From the NCBI GenBank assembly GCA_033296705.1, contig MU856940.1, positions 1 to 64,000 on the forward strand: 64,000 bases of DNA, in the 5' to 3' direction. This document shows positions 34,052 through 46,339 of this stretch, piece by piece. Within the stretch, counting starts at the first letter, position 1. The number at the start of each line of letters is the position of its first letter. The notes below the pieces were generated by a model. It was not told where the DNA came from, made no database searches, and was given only the letters and a program-made list of their open reading frames with translations. Position numbers and translations under genes: made by a program. The DNA is from Chaetomidium leptoderma (lineage: Eukaryota; Ascomycota; Sordariomycetes; Sordariales; Chaetomiaceae).

Positions 34052-34518
34052 TGATGAGGGTCGAGCAGTGATAGCGTAGGTGTAAGCCAAAGGAGAGGTC
34101 GAAGGAAGGTGAACAATGAGACCCGCGGATTAATAAACGGGACTGACTGAATGGTCAATGTGGACCACATTGTTGAGATCGAGTATGGGGGGGGGGGTAT
34201 ATGATTCGTCAAGATGTCAAAGTCATGATTAGACATCTCTGTAGGAATGATGCGTTGAGAGCCGATGACATCACTACCTGGGCGTCTGGTTCGATCTATA
34301 ATGCCCTGGTTCTCGGCCAAGATCATCATCAGCACACGTCAATGCGGGAACTTTCTCCTGACACTTGGACCTTTGTCAAGGTCTTTTTGAACACTGTGTA
34401 TTGTTTGTGAAGCAGAACAGTTTTCTTTCGAGGTACAGATGTTCATATCAACAAGGCGGCTAGGTCCTAGCTCAGACTGATCTCTCTTCACATGCTTCCC
34501 AGCTTCTCCGAGTGCTGC
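34052..34518. other. Intergenic
   Basis: Contains a run of about twelve G near 34188 followed by TATAT. No gene is recognised. Confidence 0.5.
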
Positions 34519-35153
34519 TTACTGCGGGATGCAGTAGTAGACGCTATTGTACGAGTTGGCCCACTCGGGTCCGCTGGTGGTAAACAGCTGGCGGCCGTTG
34601 TCACGGTAGCAGTCGAAGTTCTTGTAGCCGTTGGTGCCCCAGCTGCATCACAAACACGTTGTCAGTCAGACTTGGCTTTGGAACAAGGAGATAAGAACGA
34701 AGAGTGATGTAACGTACCCGGACCAGGAGTAGAGCGGGCGGGTCTGAGCGTCCGAATCGATGTGCGTGGTGAAAGTGACGCTCGTCGGGAAGGTGCACTT
34801 CTGGCCGTCTTGCTCCCACCAGGCCCAGTTGTCGGACCTAACAGTGCACTGGTTGTTGGCCGCGGGCGCGCTGCTGGACTGGCCGCTGGCCGGGTAGTAC
34901 TGAAAAGAGAGCATCAATAAGTGTTCTTTGACAACCTTTTTTTCCAACTGAGGGTCAAACTTACAAAGATCTGGGAGAAGTGTGTCTCGGCGAGAGGCGG
35001 GCAGCACGACACGGTGTGCTTGGAGTTGACCAGGTAGACGATCTCGGTGTCGCGCTTGTCGAGGGGGCGCGGGTCCATATCTTCAGTCACCACCTCGACG
35101 GGCGAGGCGGTGGCGAGGGCCAGCAGGAACGTGATGGCAGCGAAGGACTTCAT
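34519..35153 (-). CDS. Small secreted protein, unknown family
   Basis: Three exons (34965-35153, 34718-34899, 34519-34642) give 164 aa. Residues 1-17 are a signal peptide (AAITFLLALATASP), and DKRD near residue 34 is a likely Kex2 site. The mature part has six or more Cys (SKHTVSCCPPLAE, NNQCTVR, DGQKCTF, NFDCYRDN, VYYCIPQ) and many aromatic residues (DNWAWWEQ, LYSWSGWGTNGY), like small effector or wall proteins. The gene has a TATA-like element 70 bp before the start. Function is unknown. Confidence 0.75.
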
Positions 35154-36651
35154 CCTGCCTGTTGGCAGCTGGGGAAGATGGGTTGTCTGAATGAAGGCAA
35201 CAGCAGCCACACATCCCGCCTGTTATATACTTTGGGTGATGTCCATATCTGCTGATTCCACGCCGTCCTTCGTATTGTCGATAGGGTTAGGCCGACTGCA
35301 GTGCAACGTGATTCCCTAGGTATAGTTCGTGGGCACTTGTCACGCTGTCAAGCCTTAGTCGAGCCCATCACGTCCGAGCTTGGTCAAAATAACGCTTCTG
35401 GACCCTCGCGGCTTCATTCACGATCGATGGTTGGTGTTGTAAACGGCTGCCTGACTGGGGGGTACCATTGGTGGCTGTTCACTTACTCAGCGCATCTCAC
35501 TCAGCTCGACTTGGGAGTTACTCATCACCACCACCAATAGTCGGAATTTCACGGGTCGGGCCGCGTTTATTATCAGCCTCTTTGAATAATACCCTGTTCG
35601 TTGCCTTACTTTATTAGCTGGATGTTTTTGCAGATGCAATCAGTCAACCGCACTCGCTTAGGGGACGACCGCACTCGTCAATACTTCAGGGAAAGACCAC
35701 ACTCGCTACCTAAGGTAGGTACCTATTGAAAACAGCATGATCGCGCTCGCTACCTTAGGAGAAAGTCAAAACATACAGAGAGCGTTGATTAAGGTATCCC
35801 TTCGGCCCGACTGATCTGTAGGAAAGTCAGTGTCAAAATATCATTCTTCAAGCACTTACTAGGACTATGTTCTTTTTGGCAATGATCAAGAGGGTAATCC
35901 CTTGTCATCATCGCCACTGCCATCAACCAGACGCTACGAGACAATGTGTTCCAGCGCGCGGGTTGTTCAAATCAAGAACATCGGCCCGGGAAAATATACT
36001 CCTAACATTTAATGGAAGGCAATCCATACTCAAAGATCCCAGTTTTCTGTAGATTCGCAGTGCAATCCCCTACCCCCACGGACCCTGGCAGTGTTCCAAG
36101 CCCCGAGACATTGTGCGTCGACAACAGCTCGATGCTGGGGGAGAAACGGCCCTTGGGCCGAGACGGAGCGGGAGCTATCAAGACCTGCCGAGTGAGTGGC
36201 TGCGCGTGTCGTAAGATGCCTGCAGCAGCTGCTCCAATGTGCGGTGCTATGGCTGCTCTAGGGTAAAAAAGAGCTGCACTCTCGGGGCGGAAAGAAAAAG
36301 AGTTGTTCTTTGCTTGATAGCGTCGAGGGGCGTTGATAAAGATGAGGTTTGGGCAACTAACGACCTCCGGAAAGAATTCGCCCAAGAGTCCCTGTAGCGA
36401 TCCCGAGATGCTGAGGTTCAAGTTCATTTTCTCGGACAAGGTTGACCAGTGCTTTCGGTTGGTCTTGGCTGTTTAGACAGTTTATTACTGTGCTCTGGAC
36501 TCCAGGAATTGCGCTATGCTATTAAAATTATAGACGATATATACAGGTAATATCGACAGCTAGAAACCGTCTCCCCTTCCATAGACCTCCGCTTGGGAGG
36601 CTAAACTCGACCCCTCAAACCGAAAGCGGGTGGGTTGCTTGTGTGGAATTC
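35154..36651. other. Long intergenic region
   Basis: About 1.5 kb without a supported gene. It holds the TATA-like TATATAA (minus strand, 35223-35229) of the small secreted protein and an inverted repeat CTACCT-A-AGGTAG at 35706-35718. Short imperfect GCACTCGCTAC-like words recur near 35650-35760. Confidence 0.5.
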
Positions 36652-37305
36652 TCAAGCGGAGTAGTTGCTGTACGTGCACTTGACCGGCTTGTCGGCCGTG
36701 ATTGTGCGGCTGTTGAAGCCCAGGCAGCCCTTCTGACCTGCGGGTTGGTCGACTCCGGCCGAGACCCAGACGTACCAGGAGCTGTCGGTGGTGCTGGGGC
36801 AAGCCAGGAGACCGGCGCCGTTGAAGCTGAGGTTGTCGTTCTCGTCCACGGCCCAACCCTTGAGCTCGAATTTGCTGCCAGGGGTAGTCTCGCCCTTGTT
36901 GAAGTACTGCAGAACACCCTGGCCTATCGAGTTGATTTAGGTTAGTAAAAGCCTATCATGATTGGAAAATGGTAGTTTTCAGCGCTTACCCATGCCGGAA
37001 CGGTCAACGAAGAACTGTTGCACCTTGTCCTTGTTGCCGTAGAGGTACAGCTCGCCGTCTTGGATGTAGAAGACGGCGTCTCTCCTCGCCTGTCCGTCGG
37101 TGCATTGGGCGTCAAGCTTGGCTTCGGGGAGGCTCAAGACGATCTTGTTCTGAGACGCGCTGGCTTGGGCAAAGTGGATTGGGGAAGCCGACCGAAGGGC
37201 CATGATGCCGAACTTTCGTGTCGGAGCCGGGCATGACGACCCGCTCGCGGGGGCCGCCGAAGCCGCGGCTGCGAAGATGGAGAGGAGGACGGTAGTGAGC
37301 TGCAT
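36652..37305 (-). CDS. phiA: PhiA-like cell wall protein
   Basis: Two exons (36990-37305 and 36652-36923) give 195 aa. The signal peptide is MQLTTVLLSIFAAAASAAP. The mature protein has the PhiA pattern: FGIMALRSASPIHFAQ, LYLYGNKDKVQQFFVDRSGMGQG at the exon junction, then GSKFELKGWAV, FNGAGLLACP and CTYSNYSA. In Aspergillus PhiA is an abundant wall/secreted protein linked to conidiation. The same role here is inference. A TATAAAG element lies 142 bp upstream (minus strand, 37447-37453), consistent with strong regulated expression. Confidence 0.85.
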
Positions 37306-38410
37306 GGTCGGTGGCTGGCTGCTATTGAACTGGTTGAAGTGGTAGAAGTGATATATTTGAGGCTCGAGATCAGAGAGAAACTTGGATTGTGAATGCTGAG
37401 TTCTGAATGAAGAGTGAGAAGGGATCCAGCCCTTGAGGTGTTGCACCTTTATACAGCATTCTGATGGACCCCATAGCAAGATCTGCGTGCTGCTGCCATG
37501 GAAGTATCCGTGGAAGGGATACGAGAAGCCCTCAGCGCCACCATGTTCGGCGCAGAGTGCGATGTTGGGCCAAGATTGGCGGAAATGCATGAAAGAGGGC
37601 CCACTTGGGCTCGTATTCCCTAATATTTGCCGCTGCGGGTGCTCGTGACCGGGTTCGGGTTCTGGGGCTGGGTATATTTTGTGGACAACTGAGGACACGC
37701 AGGGATGCAGCCGAGGTAATACAACCGGCCCGCGGCTCAAAATAGTTCCGTCTTGATTTGTCTGACAGCCACTTGGTCCTGGACTCCTGAGAACAAACAT
37801 GACGATTCAAGCGAAGGCCTCATTGAGTCGGAGTCGCGTGTTCACCTCGAACATGAGCTTCCACAGTCCACACAGGCTCGAACAGGCCATTGGATGCCAC
37901 CCTCTTTGCGGCCTTGGCTGCATCTTGGCGCACCGTATTCCATTCATTCACTGACACGTCCTCAAAATCACCGGAGCTCTTGTTGGGCATGAGAGGAGAA
38001 AGGCATCGCGTCGGCGTCCCCTCTCACCGGGGACGCCTTTTACGGCCAGCGGATTATCTCTCGCTCCACCGGGGCCAGAAGGGCCATGATCCATCCATCT
38101 GAGGCTCAAAGTGGTGAAGCAAAGTCTGCGTGGACTAGCTCTCGGCCGAGATGATACTACACAGGTAAAAGTAAAACAAAAAACAAGAGAGAAACTCCAA
38201 GCAAAACCTCTGAAGAAACAAAACAGATCGAAAGATCCCAACCCCAGGAGCGATCACGTATCAGTGAACCCCCAACTCCAAATCGCAACAACCTTCCACC
38301 TTCCCAAATCCCAAGGGCGCGATCCATCCATCCATCCAACCACCACCACCACTCCTTTCCCATCTCTCACTCCTCCCATCTCTCCTCACTCCTCCTCCTC
38401 CCACCCCCCT
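37306..38410. other. Intergenic
   Basis: PhiA promoter region on the left. No supported gene after it; near 38330-38400 the plus strand is CA/CT-rich (CCACCACCACC, TCCTCCTCC). Confidence 0.45.
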
Positions 38411-39799
38411 CTAATATCCACCACCTCCCTTCAAGTTCTTCTTGGGCCACTTCTCCGGCTCAACATATGCCTCCCCCATCCTGACCAAAACCTCCCTCCC
38501 CACCAGATCCTGCTCGACCAACCCGCGCGGGCTGACCTGCTCGACCCACTCGCGTACGAGCCGCTCGTCCTGCGGACCGCGGCGGCCCTCGTACGCGCGG
38601 CACACCCACATGCCGCCGCCCATGATTGCATTGCTGTTCCTGTTGTTGTTCTTGTTGTTCTTGTTGTTCTTGTTGTTGCTGTTGGACTTGTTGTCCGCCA
38701 CGTCGCACGGCACGTGGTAAAACACCTCCTGGGTCTGGGGCAGGCGGCCAAACGAGTTGACCAGCACGGCCAGAAAGGCTTTGGCGTCGGCCGTGTTGGG
38801 GAAGAAGGCGACTGTGCCGACGGGCCAGTCGCGCTGGTAGAGGACTAGGATGTACAGGTCGTCTTCTTTCGTTTTGTTGTTGTTGTTTTTTTTGGTCTTG
38901 CTGTGGTGGTTGTTGGCGATGAGGGAGGCGGGGTCGACGAGGGTCGGGTGGTGGAGGGCTACGGACTGGGCGAGGGCCGAGCCCTTGATGCGGGTTGTGA
39001 AGTTGGCTGAGGCGGGGTGGCGCGATACGAGGAAGGTGCTGTCCGGGTAGAGGTTGCCGACGGCGGCGAGGTAGCACCGCGGGACGGGGAGGACGCGGTT
39101 GGTGGATTCCGGCTGGAAGGGGGGCAGTTGGTTGACGCGCCAGGGCGCGAACGGGAGGAAGGGGTCGGTGTCGAAGGCCGGGAGCGGCGGGTTGTACATG
39201 CTGATGCCCTCTTTGTGGGCCCTGTCGTTGGCGCCGTCGGTTTCGTCCACGGGCGGGACCGTCGCGGGCGAGAAGGCGGGCAGTTTTACCCAGTAGGGGG
39301 CCGCGGGGTTGACGTCGGGGTTGTATATGTCGGCATTGTCGACGTTGGGGATGTGCGCGGTGGGAGTACCGTCGTCGTTCTCGTCTTCGTCGGAAATTAC
39401 TTCAGCTTCATCCGCGTCCGGGATAGTCTGAGCATGGCCGTTGTTGTCTTCCTTGTCGGACAAATCGCTGCCGGATTCCGAGGAGGAGTCGGCGGCGGCG
39501 CACTCGCTGGCGGCGGCGCTGGACGCAAACTCGTTCGCGTCAGAATCGACGTCCCTGTGCGCAATAGTGCTGAGGTTGTCGAGCTCAGATTGCGTGTCGG
39601 CCTCGAGCAGGTTGCCCATGGGAATCGCGTTTCCTTGGATCTGCGCATTTCTGGTGAGCGACTCGAAACAAACGGGCCGAGTATTTTTGACTTGGGCATG
39701 GTTACACACCTTCCACTCGAGCAGCTGGTACTCAACTGACTGCTCGTCATTGGACAATGTCTCGTGGGCCGCGCCCAGGTCGACGATGCGTGCACCCAT
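38411..39799 (-). CDS. Hypothetical protein with Asn/Lys repeats
   Basis: The open frame continues to 39856 but only with a GTG, so the first ATG (MGARIVDLGAAHE) is used: 462 aa. The N-terminal third is acidic (DSSSESGSDLSDKED, DEDENDD). The C-terminal half looks folded (PRCYLAAVGNLYPDSTFLVSRHP, YILVLYQRDWPVGTVAFF, RGPQDERLVREWVEQV). Two inserts, KTKKNNNNKTKE and the longer NNKNNK tract, reflect TTGTTG/TTCTTG microsatellites. The family is not recognised. An upstream exon joined at the CAG near 39846 is possible. Confidence 0.6.
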   Translation of the reverse strand: MGARIVDLGAAHETLSNDEQSVEYQLLEWKVCNHAQVKNTRPVCFESLTRNAQIQGNAIPMGNLLEADTQSELDNLSTIAHRDVDSDANEFASSAAASECAAADSSSESGSDLSDKEDNNGHAQTIPDADEAEVISDEDENDDGTPTAHIPNVDNADIYNPDVNPAAPYWVKLPAFSPATVPPVDETDGANDRAHKEGISMYNPPLPAFDTDPFLPFAPWRVNQLPPFQPESTNRVLPVPRCYLAAVGNLYPDSTFLVSRHPASANFTTRIKGSALAQSVALHHPTLVDPASLIANNHHSKTKKNNNNKTKEDDLYILVLYQRDWPVGTVAFFPNTADAKAFLAVLVNSFGRLPQTQEVFYHVPCDVADNKSNSNNKNNKNNKNNNRNSNAIMGGGMWVCRAYEGRRGPQDERLVREWVEQVSPRGLVEQDLVGREVLVRMGEAYVEPEKWPKKNLKGGGGY

Positions 39800-40116
39800 G
39801 TTTTGGTCTGGTGAGGTTGTCGCGAGGCCCAACTTGAACGGATTACTGCAAAACACGCGAGATTTGCGATCGGTTGATGACGATTTTTTTTAAACCGACG
39901 GAAAAGGCAGAAAACAGGTTGGAGAGAGCGCGAGAGGAGGGGAAATTGCCAATCTGGCAGAAGTTTGGGCGGCGGTCGGGTGGGAGGGAAGAAACAACAA
40001 ACAACCTTGGTTGCAGAGTGGGAAGAGAAGGGAGAGGAAGAAGAAAGAGAAGGTCTTTATCAACACGGGGTGCTTCCCGGGTGCGGAATCCGCACTCCGC
40101 CATCCGCCGGCCGGTA
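39800..40116. other. Intergenic
   Basis: Upstream region of the Asn/Lys-repeat gene. Purine-rich (GAAGAGAAGGGAGAGGAAG near 40022). No gene seen. Confidence 0.45.
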
Positions 40117-41191
40117 CTAGCGCTTGCTGACCTTGCCCACAACGGCGAGAAATTCACTCCACCTCTCCGGATCGCGGACGGTGGAGAGGACATGGGTCGC
40201 CGACCCGTTCGGCGGAGGAGTGCCGGCCGAGGGCGCCGGTCCGGTCAAAGACACCGGTCGCCGGGACGGGCCGTACACGTTCTCGGCCCGTAACCCACTG
40301 GGGTTGTAGGCCGGAGCCGGTGGCATATCGCCCGGGCTGGTCGGGACGGGACGCCGGGGAGGGCTAGTAAACACGTCAGCATGGGAAGGAAATTAAACAA
40401 CATCACCCGGTCGAATATACATACGGGTTGGGATCGGCTGGCCCATTTACGGGCATGTATTCGGGCAAGGCAGCCAGGTCACCCGGCCACCATCTCGACA
40501 GCCAAGAGTCCGGCGCAAGCAGCCGCGGATCGATGGGCCCCACGAAGCGGTTGCCACCGGGGCCAGGGCGGCTCTGGCTGGCCGCACCGTTGGCGACTGC
40601 ACGCCGCCAAGACTCGACCGCGTTGACCGGGTCGGGGATCGACGGCTGAGGGGGCCCAAAGCTGGGCGAGGACTCGGGCACGAAAGTGGATGACTGGATC
40701 GGGACCAATATCAGCGACATGGTGAGAATAGGGGGCCAAAACGGCAAACTAGAATCGAAGCTCAAACTTACCTGCGAATCGAACGAGTCGCTGGGGCTTG
40801 TGCTGGGGAGGGGCGCAACCACAGTCGAGTCTGGGGGCGCATTGTAACCGAACACGTCGTCGCTGGCGAGGACCTGGGGGCCGCCGGTTGACTGGCTTGC
40901 CGGAGGGAACGGCACCAACATGTCGCCGCTGGTGGGAGCGTCCGGGAAGAGTCTTCTCCTCGCCGGCTTGCTGATGGGCCTGGAGGCGCGCGTGCTCGTC
41001 GTGGTATTGCCCAGCTGACTGCCGAGCTGGTTGCCACCCTGGTGGCCGAATCTGGGAGCAGGGGTGGGAGTCTCCGGGGAGCCGGGATTCTCGTCGAACT
41101 CATCCGTGAACTCGTCGTCATCCTGGAACTCCTCGTACTTCCTCTTGCGTGTGCCCGAAGGGGGCGAGTGGCGAGGCTTGGAGGGGTCCAT
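40117..41191 (-). CDS. Hypothetical Pro/Ser-rich disordered protein
   Basis: Three exons (40772-41191, 40425-40693, 40117-40363) give 311 aa. The first intron is 78 nt, so read-through also stays open; its GTAAGT donor and ATCCAG acceptor favour splicing. The N-terminus has a nuclear-localisation-like TRKRKYEEF and a second ARRRLFPDAP. Most of the protein is Pro/Ser/Gly-rich and disordered. A short C-terminal conserved-looking segment is DPERWSEFLAVVGKVSKR. The family is not recognised; a nuclear role is inference. Confidence 0.65.
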
Positions 41192-43029
41192 GGTGCCAGT
41201 TATCCTCGGCGATACTTGTGTAGTCGGTAATTACCCGGGGAAGAAACGGAAGAGGGTTTGGAGTTGACGAAAGAAGAAGGGAAAGAAAGGCCTTGTGTTC
41301 TTGGCTGGTATTGTATCGTCGATTGGAAGGGGGGATAACGGGGGGTGGGGGATTTGTGGTAGAGAGAAAGCTTTCCTGTCTTCGGCTAGACTTGTGCGGT
41401 TGGTGGGAGGAGAAGGAAAGACAAGGCTTGGTTACTCTCGAGTGGGCTGGGGTCGTCGGTTGCAAGAGAAAGGAACGAAAGTGGTTTTGGCGCTGGTGGA
41501 ATAAGATATGAACCCCTTATCGTCGTTGAGAGCTCTTGCGTTGTCGATTGCTAGAGGAAGAAAACGAAGATAGTTGCGGATCGGTGGAAAAGGAAGAGGA
41601 AAGGTTTACGAAACCGCCTTTTGTGAACACGCTACATGGCGGGTCTCGCACGTCACACGCTCGCGATGCGTAAAAGCGGAGAACGTGGTGTTGAGATCAC
41701 CCCCGGAGGTGAGAGTCACGACGGGGGTGGTGCTTCCCGTCGATGCGAGAGTCAACCCCGAGGGACAACGCCGGGGGTGGTTCTTCTCGCCGAGGCCGGG
41801 TGAGGCCGGGCGGGGACACCAGGAACCGGGGCCCGGGGGTCACTGGGACGCCATGCGGAACGCGGAGATAAAAGGTATCAAGGGGTCAAATATTGGTCTG
41901 TGTAAAGGTATTGACATTCAGGGGTAGGGCACGGGTTGCTCCGGGTGACCATGGTGAGTCGCAATTCACACCACTGCCACGCTTCAGGCCTGGACCTAGT
42001 GCTACCCAGAGCGTACTGAAACCATAGGCCAATAATGGAGCATTGCCAACCCTCCTTCACAAAGAAAGGGCTTCAGTAGAGATGGTTCTGCTTCAGGAAG
42101 CTAGAGCTAGTGTCGCATCGCTAACCATGAAGTTGGGGACACTAGTCTGATTCAAGGCATGTAGCTTTAGTAACAAAGAAGCCACAATAAGCCTTCCTAA
42201 TTTAATAGTAAAAAACTTATTTACCTACCTATGTAGGTAATCAACCTGTAGTGCCTTGGGTACTCTTTTGAGCTGAGTGTTGGACCTTTTAGAGACAGCC
42301 ATTCACAAACTCAATGAGCCAAGAACATTCCTTTCTCCAGCATGCCATAGGGTATATCTAGATGCTTCACTGTCTTGGACGACCGTTGAAGAACTCTTTG
42401 GCAACACTAGGCTAGCACAAACTCTTGACTCTTGAGCCCTGCTTAATCCTTTCCCCTTGTCCTTCTCAAATATTGATAGGTGTTGCACGTTCCAGCACCA
42501 GCATCGTCTCCAAATGAACGGTTAGCTATAGTAGTATTAGTACTAGTAATAGTTACAGACTTACAGTGCAGCCTCCCAGACTCAAAAAAAATGGCATTCC
42601 TGTTCACGCAGTCTTACGTGGCGATGTACAGCATTATCATTCAAAGGCTATTACTTCCATTGGCTCTTGTTTCGGGCTCTCCCGCTACCTAAATCTCAAG
42701 CACGGGAAAGGGGCAAATATGTGATGTCATCCCGCCGGGTGGATTCAAACGTTCCATGGCCCAACTCACGTCTTGTGTTTTGATGATTTAGTGGCTGACC
42801 GCTCGAAGCTGAACTGAGACAAGTCTATGCTCCCTTTCCGAATTTTATTTGCGCCCAGCCAACGATCTTTGAATGTGAGGGTCCACCTAGATTGCGGTGT
42901 GCCGTGCCACCATGCAGAGACCGCCGTTGTTGTTGATCCTCCCCTTGGGACGAAATTATAAGTTGCGTGGGAGAAAACGTTTTGGCATACAACAGAAAAA
43001 GTTCCTTCTTTTTTACCATCGTAAACAAG
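41192..43029. other. Long intergenic region with AT-rich patch
   Basis: About 1.8 kb without a supported gene. It includes G-rich sequence near 41690-41850, an AT-rich patch at about 42100-42300 and the inverted repeat TTACCTAC-CTAT-GTAGGTAA at 42221-42240. It ends in the promoter of the cystathionine gamma-synthase gene. Confidence 0.5.
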
Positions 43030-44886
43030 ATGAATACCATGGACACGATGAAAACCATCGCCGAACCTGAGAAATTGCGCTTGGGCACATCACTGCCGCC
43101 AGGAGATCCGCATGTAAGTCGTCTTCGATACTTAGTTAATAGCGACACTTTGGATGCCAGACCGCTAATACCATTTAGGGTGTCAGCGTTCACTTGCCAA
43201 AATGGGCCGACACGGTTGGCTGGGCGTTGCGCGAGCCTCGAGTGGTGGACGCCATGACGACCGGGTACCCGCGATTCTTTCTCTCGCTAGTTGTGGATCG
43301 GCTGGCAGTTCGTCTGTTGGAGCTGGCGAGCCCGAGCGATGTTGTTGGGGTTGAGAAAACGGGTCAGAGGCTTTCCAGGCTCTTGGATTCGGTGCGACAT
43401 GCGCAGATGTTCCGCAAGGCCCTTCCCGAGTGGGATACCACCCAACGCACGAGCTCGAGAGACATTGGAGTCTATACTGTGACCTGGGACGGCGAGATTA
43501 CAGCTGTGAAAGAGGACAATGTTCCCAATCAATTTGAATGTCGAAGGATTGGTGACGAGGGTATCGTCTTGGTCTCGTACCCAGCCGAGTTAGCAGCGGA
43601 AGCCAAGGCATTCTGGCAGCACACTGGGTTCGGCATCTCCAGCAGACGAGCAACACATTGGCTGGAAGATGCGCCCTTCTTATCGGCGTCACCAGCTCCA
43701 AACCCCACGCCACGCCCACCGGCCGAGATGATATCCCGCAAGATCAACCACGCCCGCGCTGCGTTGAAACAACGAATCGCCATCGGCCACTCTTCTCCGT
43801 CCAACAACCTGCACGTCTCCCCCTCGGACGTCTTCCTCTTTCCGACAGGCATGACCGCCATCACCGAGACAGCCGACACGATCAAGTCCCTCCGCCATCC
43901 CACCCCCGATTCCCCGTACCGCGTGGCCATCTTTGGGTCCGTCTCCTCCTCTTCCCACCTACAAAAGTAGCAACTAACACCCCATAACGCCCCCTCCTAG
44001 CTTCCCTTACGTCGACACCGTCAAAGTCCTCCACCGCGTCCTAGGCTACGTCCCAACGCTCTACCACTCCACCCCAACCGCCCTCGACACCCTCGAGGAA
44101 ACCCTCCTGACAGGAAGCATCGACATGCTCATCACCGAATTCCCAGGCAACCCCCTCCTCCAATCCCCCGACCTGACCCGTCTGCACGCGCTCGCCCAAA
44201 AACACCACTTTGTGCTCGTCGTCGACGACACCGTCGGCACCCACGCCTCCCTCGCCCTGCTGGGCGCGTGCGACGTCGTCTGCACGAGCCTGTCCAAGAT
44301 GTTTAGCGGCGGGTGCAACGTCATGGGCGGGACGGTGACGCTCAACCCCGCGTCGCCCTTCTACCACCGCTTGAAGGACGTGTTGGAGGGGAGGCGGGAG
44401 AAGGGAGAGGGGGAAGGGGCGTGGTTCTGGGAGGATGTGGTTACGATGGAGGAGAACAGTCGGGATTTTGAGGCGAGGGTGGCTAGGGCTAGTGCGAATG
44501 CTGAGGTGGTGGCTGGGTTGTTGCGGGGGAGTGGTGCGGTGGGGGAGGTGTATTACCCCAAGGGGGCCCCGACGCAGGAGCTGTATGATCGGTATCGGGT
44601 GGAGGGGGGGAGGTATGGGTTCTTGGTGACGGTGCGGTTTACGGCGCCGGAGAGGGCGGTTGCGTTTCATGATGCGATGGATGTCGCCAAGGGGCCCAGC
44701 TTTGGGACCAACTTTACGCTGTGTTGTGCTCACACCTTGTTGGCACACTACAAGGAGTTGGAGTGGGCAGCCGAGTATGGGGTTGTGGAGCATCTGGTGA
44801 GGATCAGTGTGGGTTTGGAGGAGAGGGAGTGGTTGGAGGAGAGAGTGACGAGGGCGTTGCGAGCGGCGGAGGGTGTATCGGTGTGA
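43030..44886 (+). CDS. Cystathionine gamma-synthase
   Basis: Three exons (43030-43113, 43179-43936, 44001-44886) give 575 aa. The start MNTMDTMKTIAEPEKLRLGTSLPPGDPHGVSVHLPKW is typical of the long fungal enzyme. The PLP fold shows MTAITETAD, LITEFPGNPLLQSPDL, VVDDTVGT and the Schiff-base lysine in CTSLSKMFSG (about K380). The C-terminal domain ends with FGTNFTLCCAHTLLAHY and HLVRISVGLEE. It makes cystathionine from an activated homoserine and cysteine in the methionine pathway, in the cytosol. The 64-nt second intron has the slightly unusual donor GTCCGT. Confidence 0.92.
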
Positions 44887-45065
44887 TTGGTGTTGAAGTC
44901 AGGGTGGCCGGTGGTGCAAAGGGTGCTGTCATGGGAGGCAAGGTATTGGGAATAACAAGTTCTTAGTACCAAGTTGCGGGAGCATGTGTCCAGCAATCTA
45001 TCAAAAACGTAATAAAAACCAAACTAGCAGGTGTCTTTTGTCTTCTAACTGAGCACTAGCTTACA

Positions 45066-45207
45066 GCGACAACCACATCGACAACCACATCAACAACTAT
45101 ATCAACCACATCGACAACCACATCGACAACCACATCGACAACCACATCAACGACATCGACGACCACAACCACAACTGTATCGATAACCACATATACAACC
45201 ACATCGC
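45066..45207. repeat. 12-bp minisatellite (ACAACCACATCG)
   Basis: About twelve tandem units of ACAACCACATCG with point variants, such as ACATCAACG and ACTGTATCG units, followed by diverged copies. It lies 180 bp after the cystathionine gamma-synthase stop codon. Confidence 0.85.
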
Positions 45208-45633
45208 CAAATACATTTGTGTCGAACACAAATCCCACAAAAATGAAGATTTGTAACCTTGAAGGCAGTTCAAATCAAATATAGCTTCACTTGTGGAGGA
45301 GAAGCGGCGGCAGGAGGGGGATTTGGACCATGCCGCCGGGAGTTGGTGGTGGTGAGGGTCTTTTGGGTGTGGTGGATTTGGGTTGGGGGTTGCTGTGGTT
45401 GGTTGTAAGGATGCTGGGTCCTGCGGGGGCTGGTGCTGCTGCTCCTCTACGGGCCCTGAGAGGATCGCTGTAAGTTGTTTGAGTCTTTCAGTGGGATCCT
45501 CGGACCTCATGAATGGATATGAGAAGAAAGGACATATGGCCGCCTGGTCATACACCTCGGGTGCCTGGCATGGCATGAGTGGTGGGCGTATGGGCAGAGT
45601 CGAGGTGAGAGAGGCGGCTGTGAACCATGTGGC

Positions 45634-45703
45634 CGCATCGTGTAAGAGTACCCCAGAATACTAGTACGCGCATCGTGTAAGAGTACCCCAGAATACTAGT
45701 ACG
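45634..45703. repeat. Perfect 35-bp tandem duplication
   Basis: Two adjacent identical 35-bp units, 45634-45668 and 45669-45703, each beginning CGCATCGTGTAAG and ending ACTAGTACG. The lack of divergence suggests a recent slippage or repair duplication. Confidence 0.85.
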
Positions 45704-46339
45704 GGGCGAGTTGAGTTGCAGTTGATTATCAGTGAGGCGCCGATGATATATAAGTCGTCGTTCTCCGGACATCTGGAAGGTGCCAGGTGAGATGTGGTCA
45801 TGTTTCATGACCTGTTTTAAACTTGACACTACCACCGCTGGCACCCGGTTCTGTGGCTCCGAACTCCGATGCAACATCAATACCATGTTCCCACGTGCTG
45901 CTCTGTATGCACAAGGCAGAAAGCTAGTCTCCATGTGTAAAGAAACCCCAGGCTGAAGATCAGTTGGTATGTGTGAACTGTGTCACAGTTGTGGTCTTTC
46001 GACCAAACCCACAGACCAGTGCGCCGACCCCAGAATACAGTACACAAATCTATTCATAACGCAAAGCAACGCAATCGCAGAGACGAGGACGATGCACAGT
46101 CCGGCCCGCGCAAAACTAGCTAGTCTATGTCCCATCCGCTTGCCGCAGGTCACGCCGAGCCCCCATGTACCGGCTCGACACATGTCACGCTCAACCCCAT
46201 GCATGCAAGAGTAAGTCATCGCTTAAACAAAGACGCTCCCTCCCCAACCCCAAAAACACCCATAGGCGACACGCAGCCGATCGCCTCGCTCTGGCCATCC
46301 GCCCAACCGTTCTTAGGGATAAGTATCCCCATCCAATAA

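Larger units (their letters stand above)
44887..46339. other. Intergenic with tandem repeats
   Basis: Contains the 12-bp minisatellite and the 35-bp duplication listed separately, and no supported gene. The frames over the minisatellite are pure repeats. Confidence 0.5.

Noticed and set aside
37306..37800. N-terminal extension of the PhiA-like frame
   Set aside because: The signal peptide starts at 37305 with a TATA-like element upstream; the extension has no domain character.
45066..45240. Open frames over the ACAACCACATCG minisatellite
   Set aside because: The translations are pure repeats on either strand, with no start context, introns or neighbouring domain sequence.
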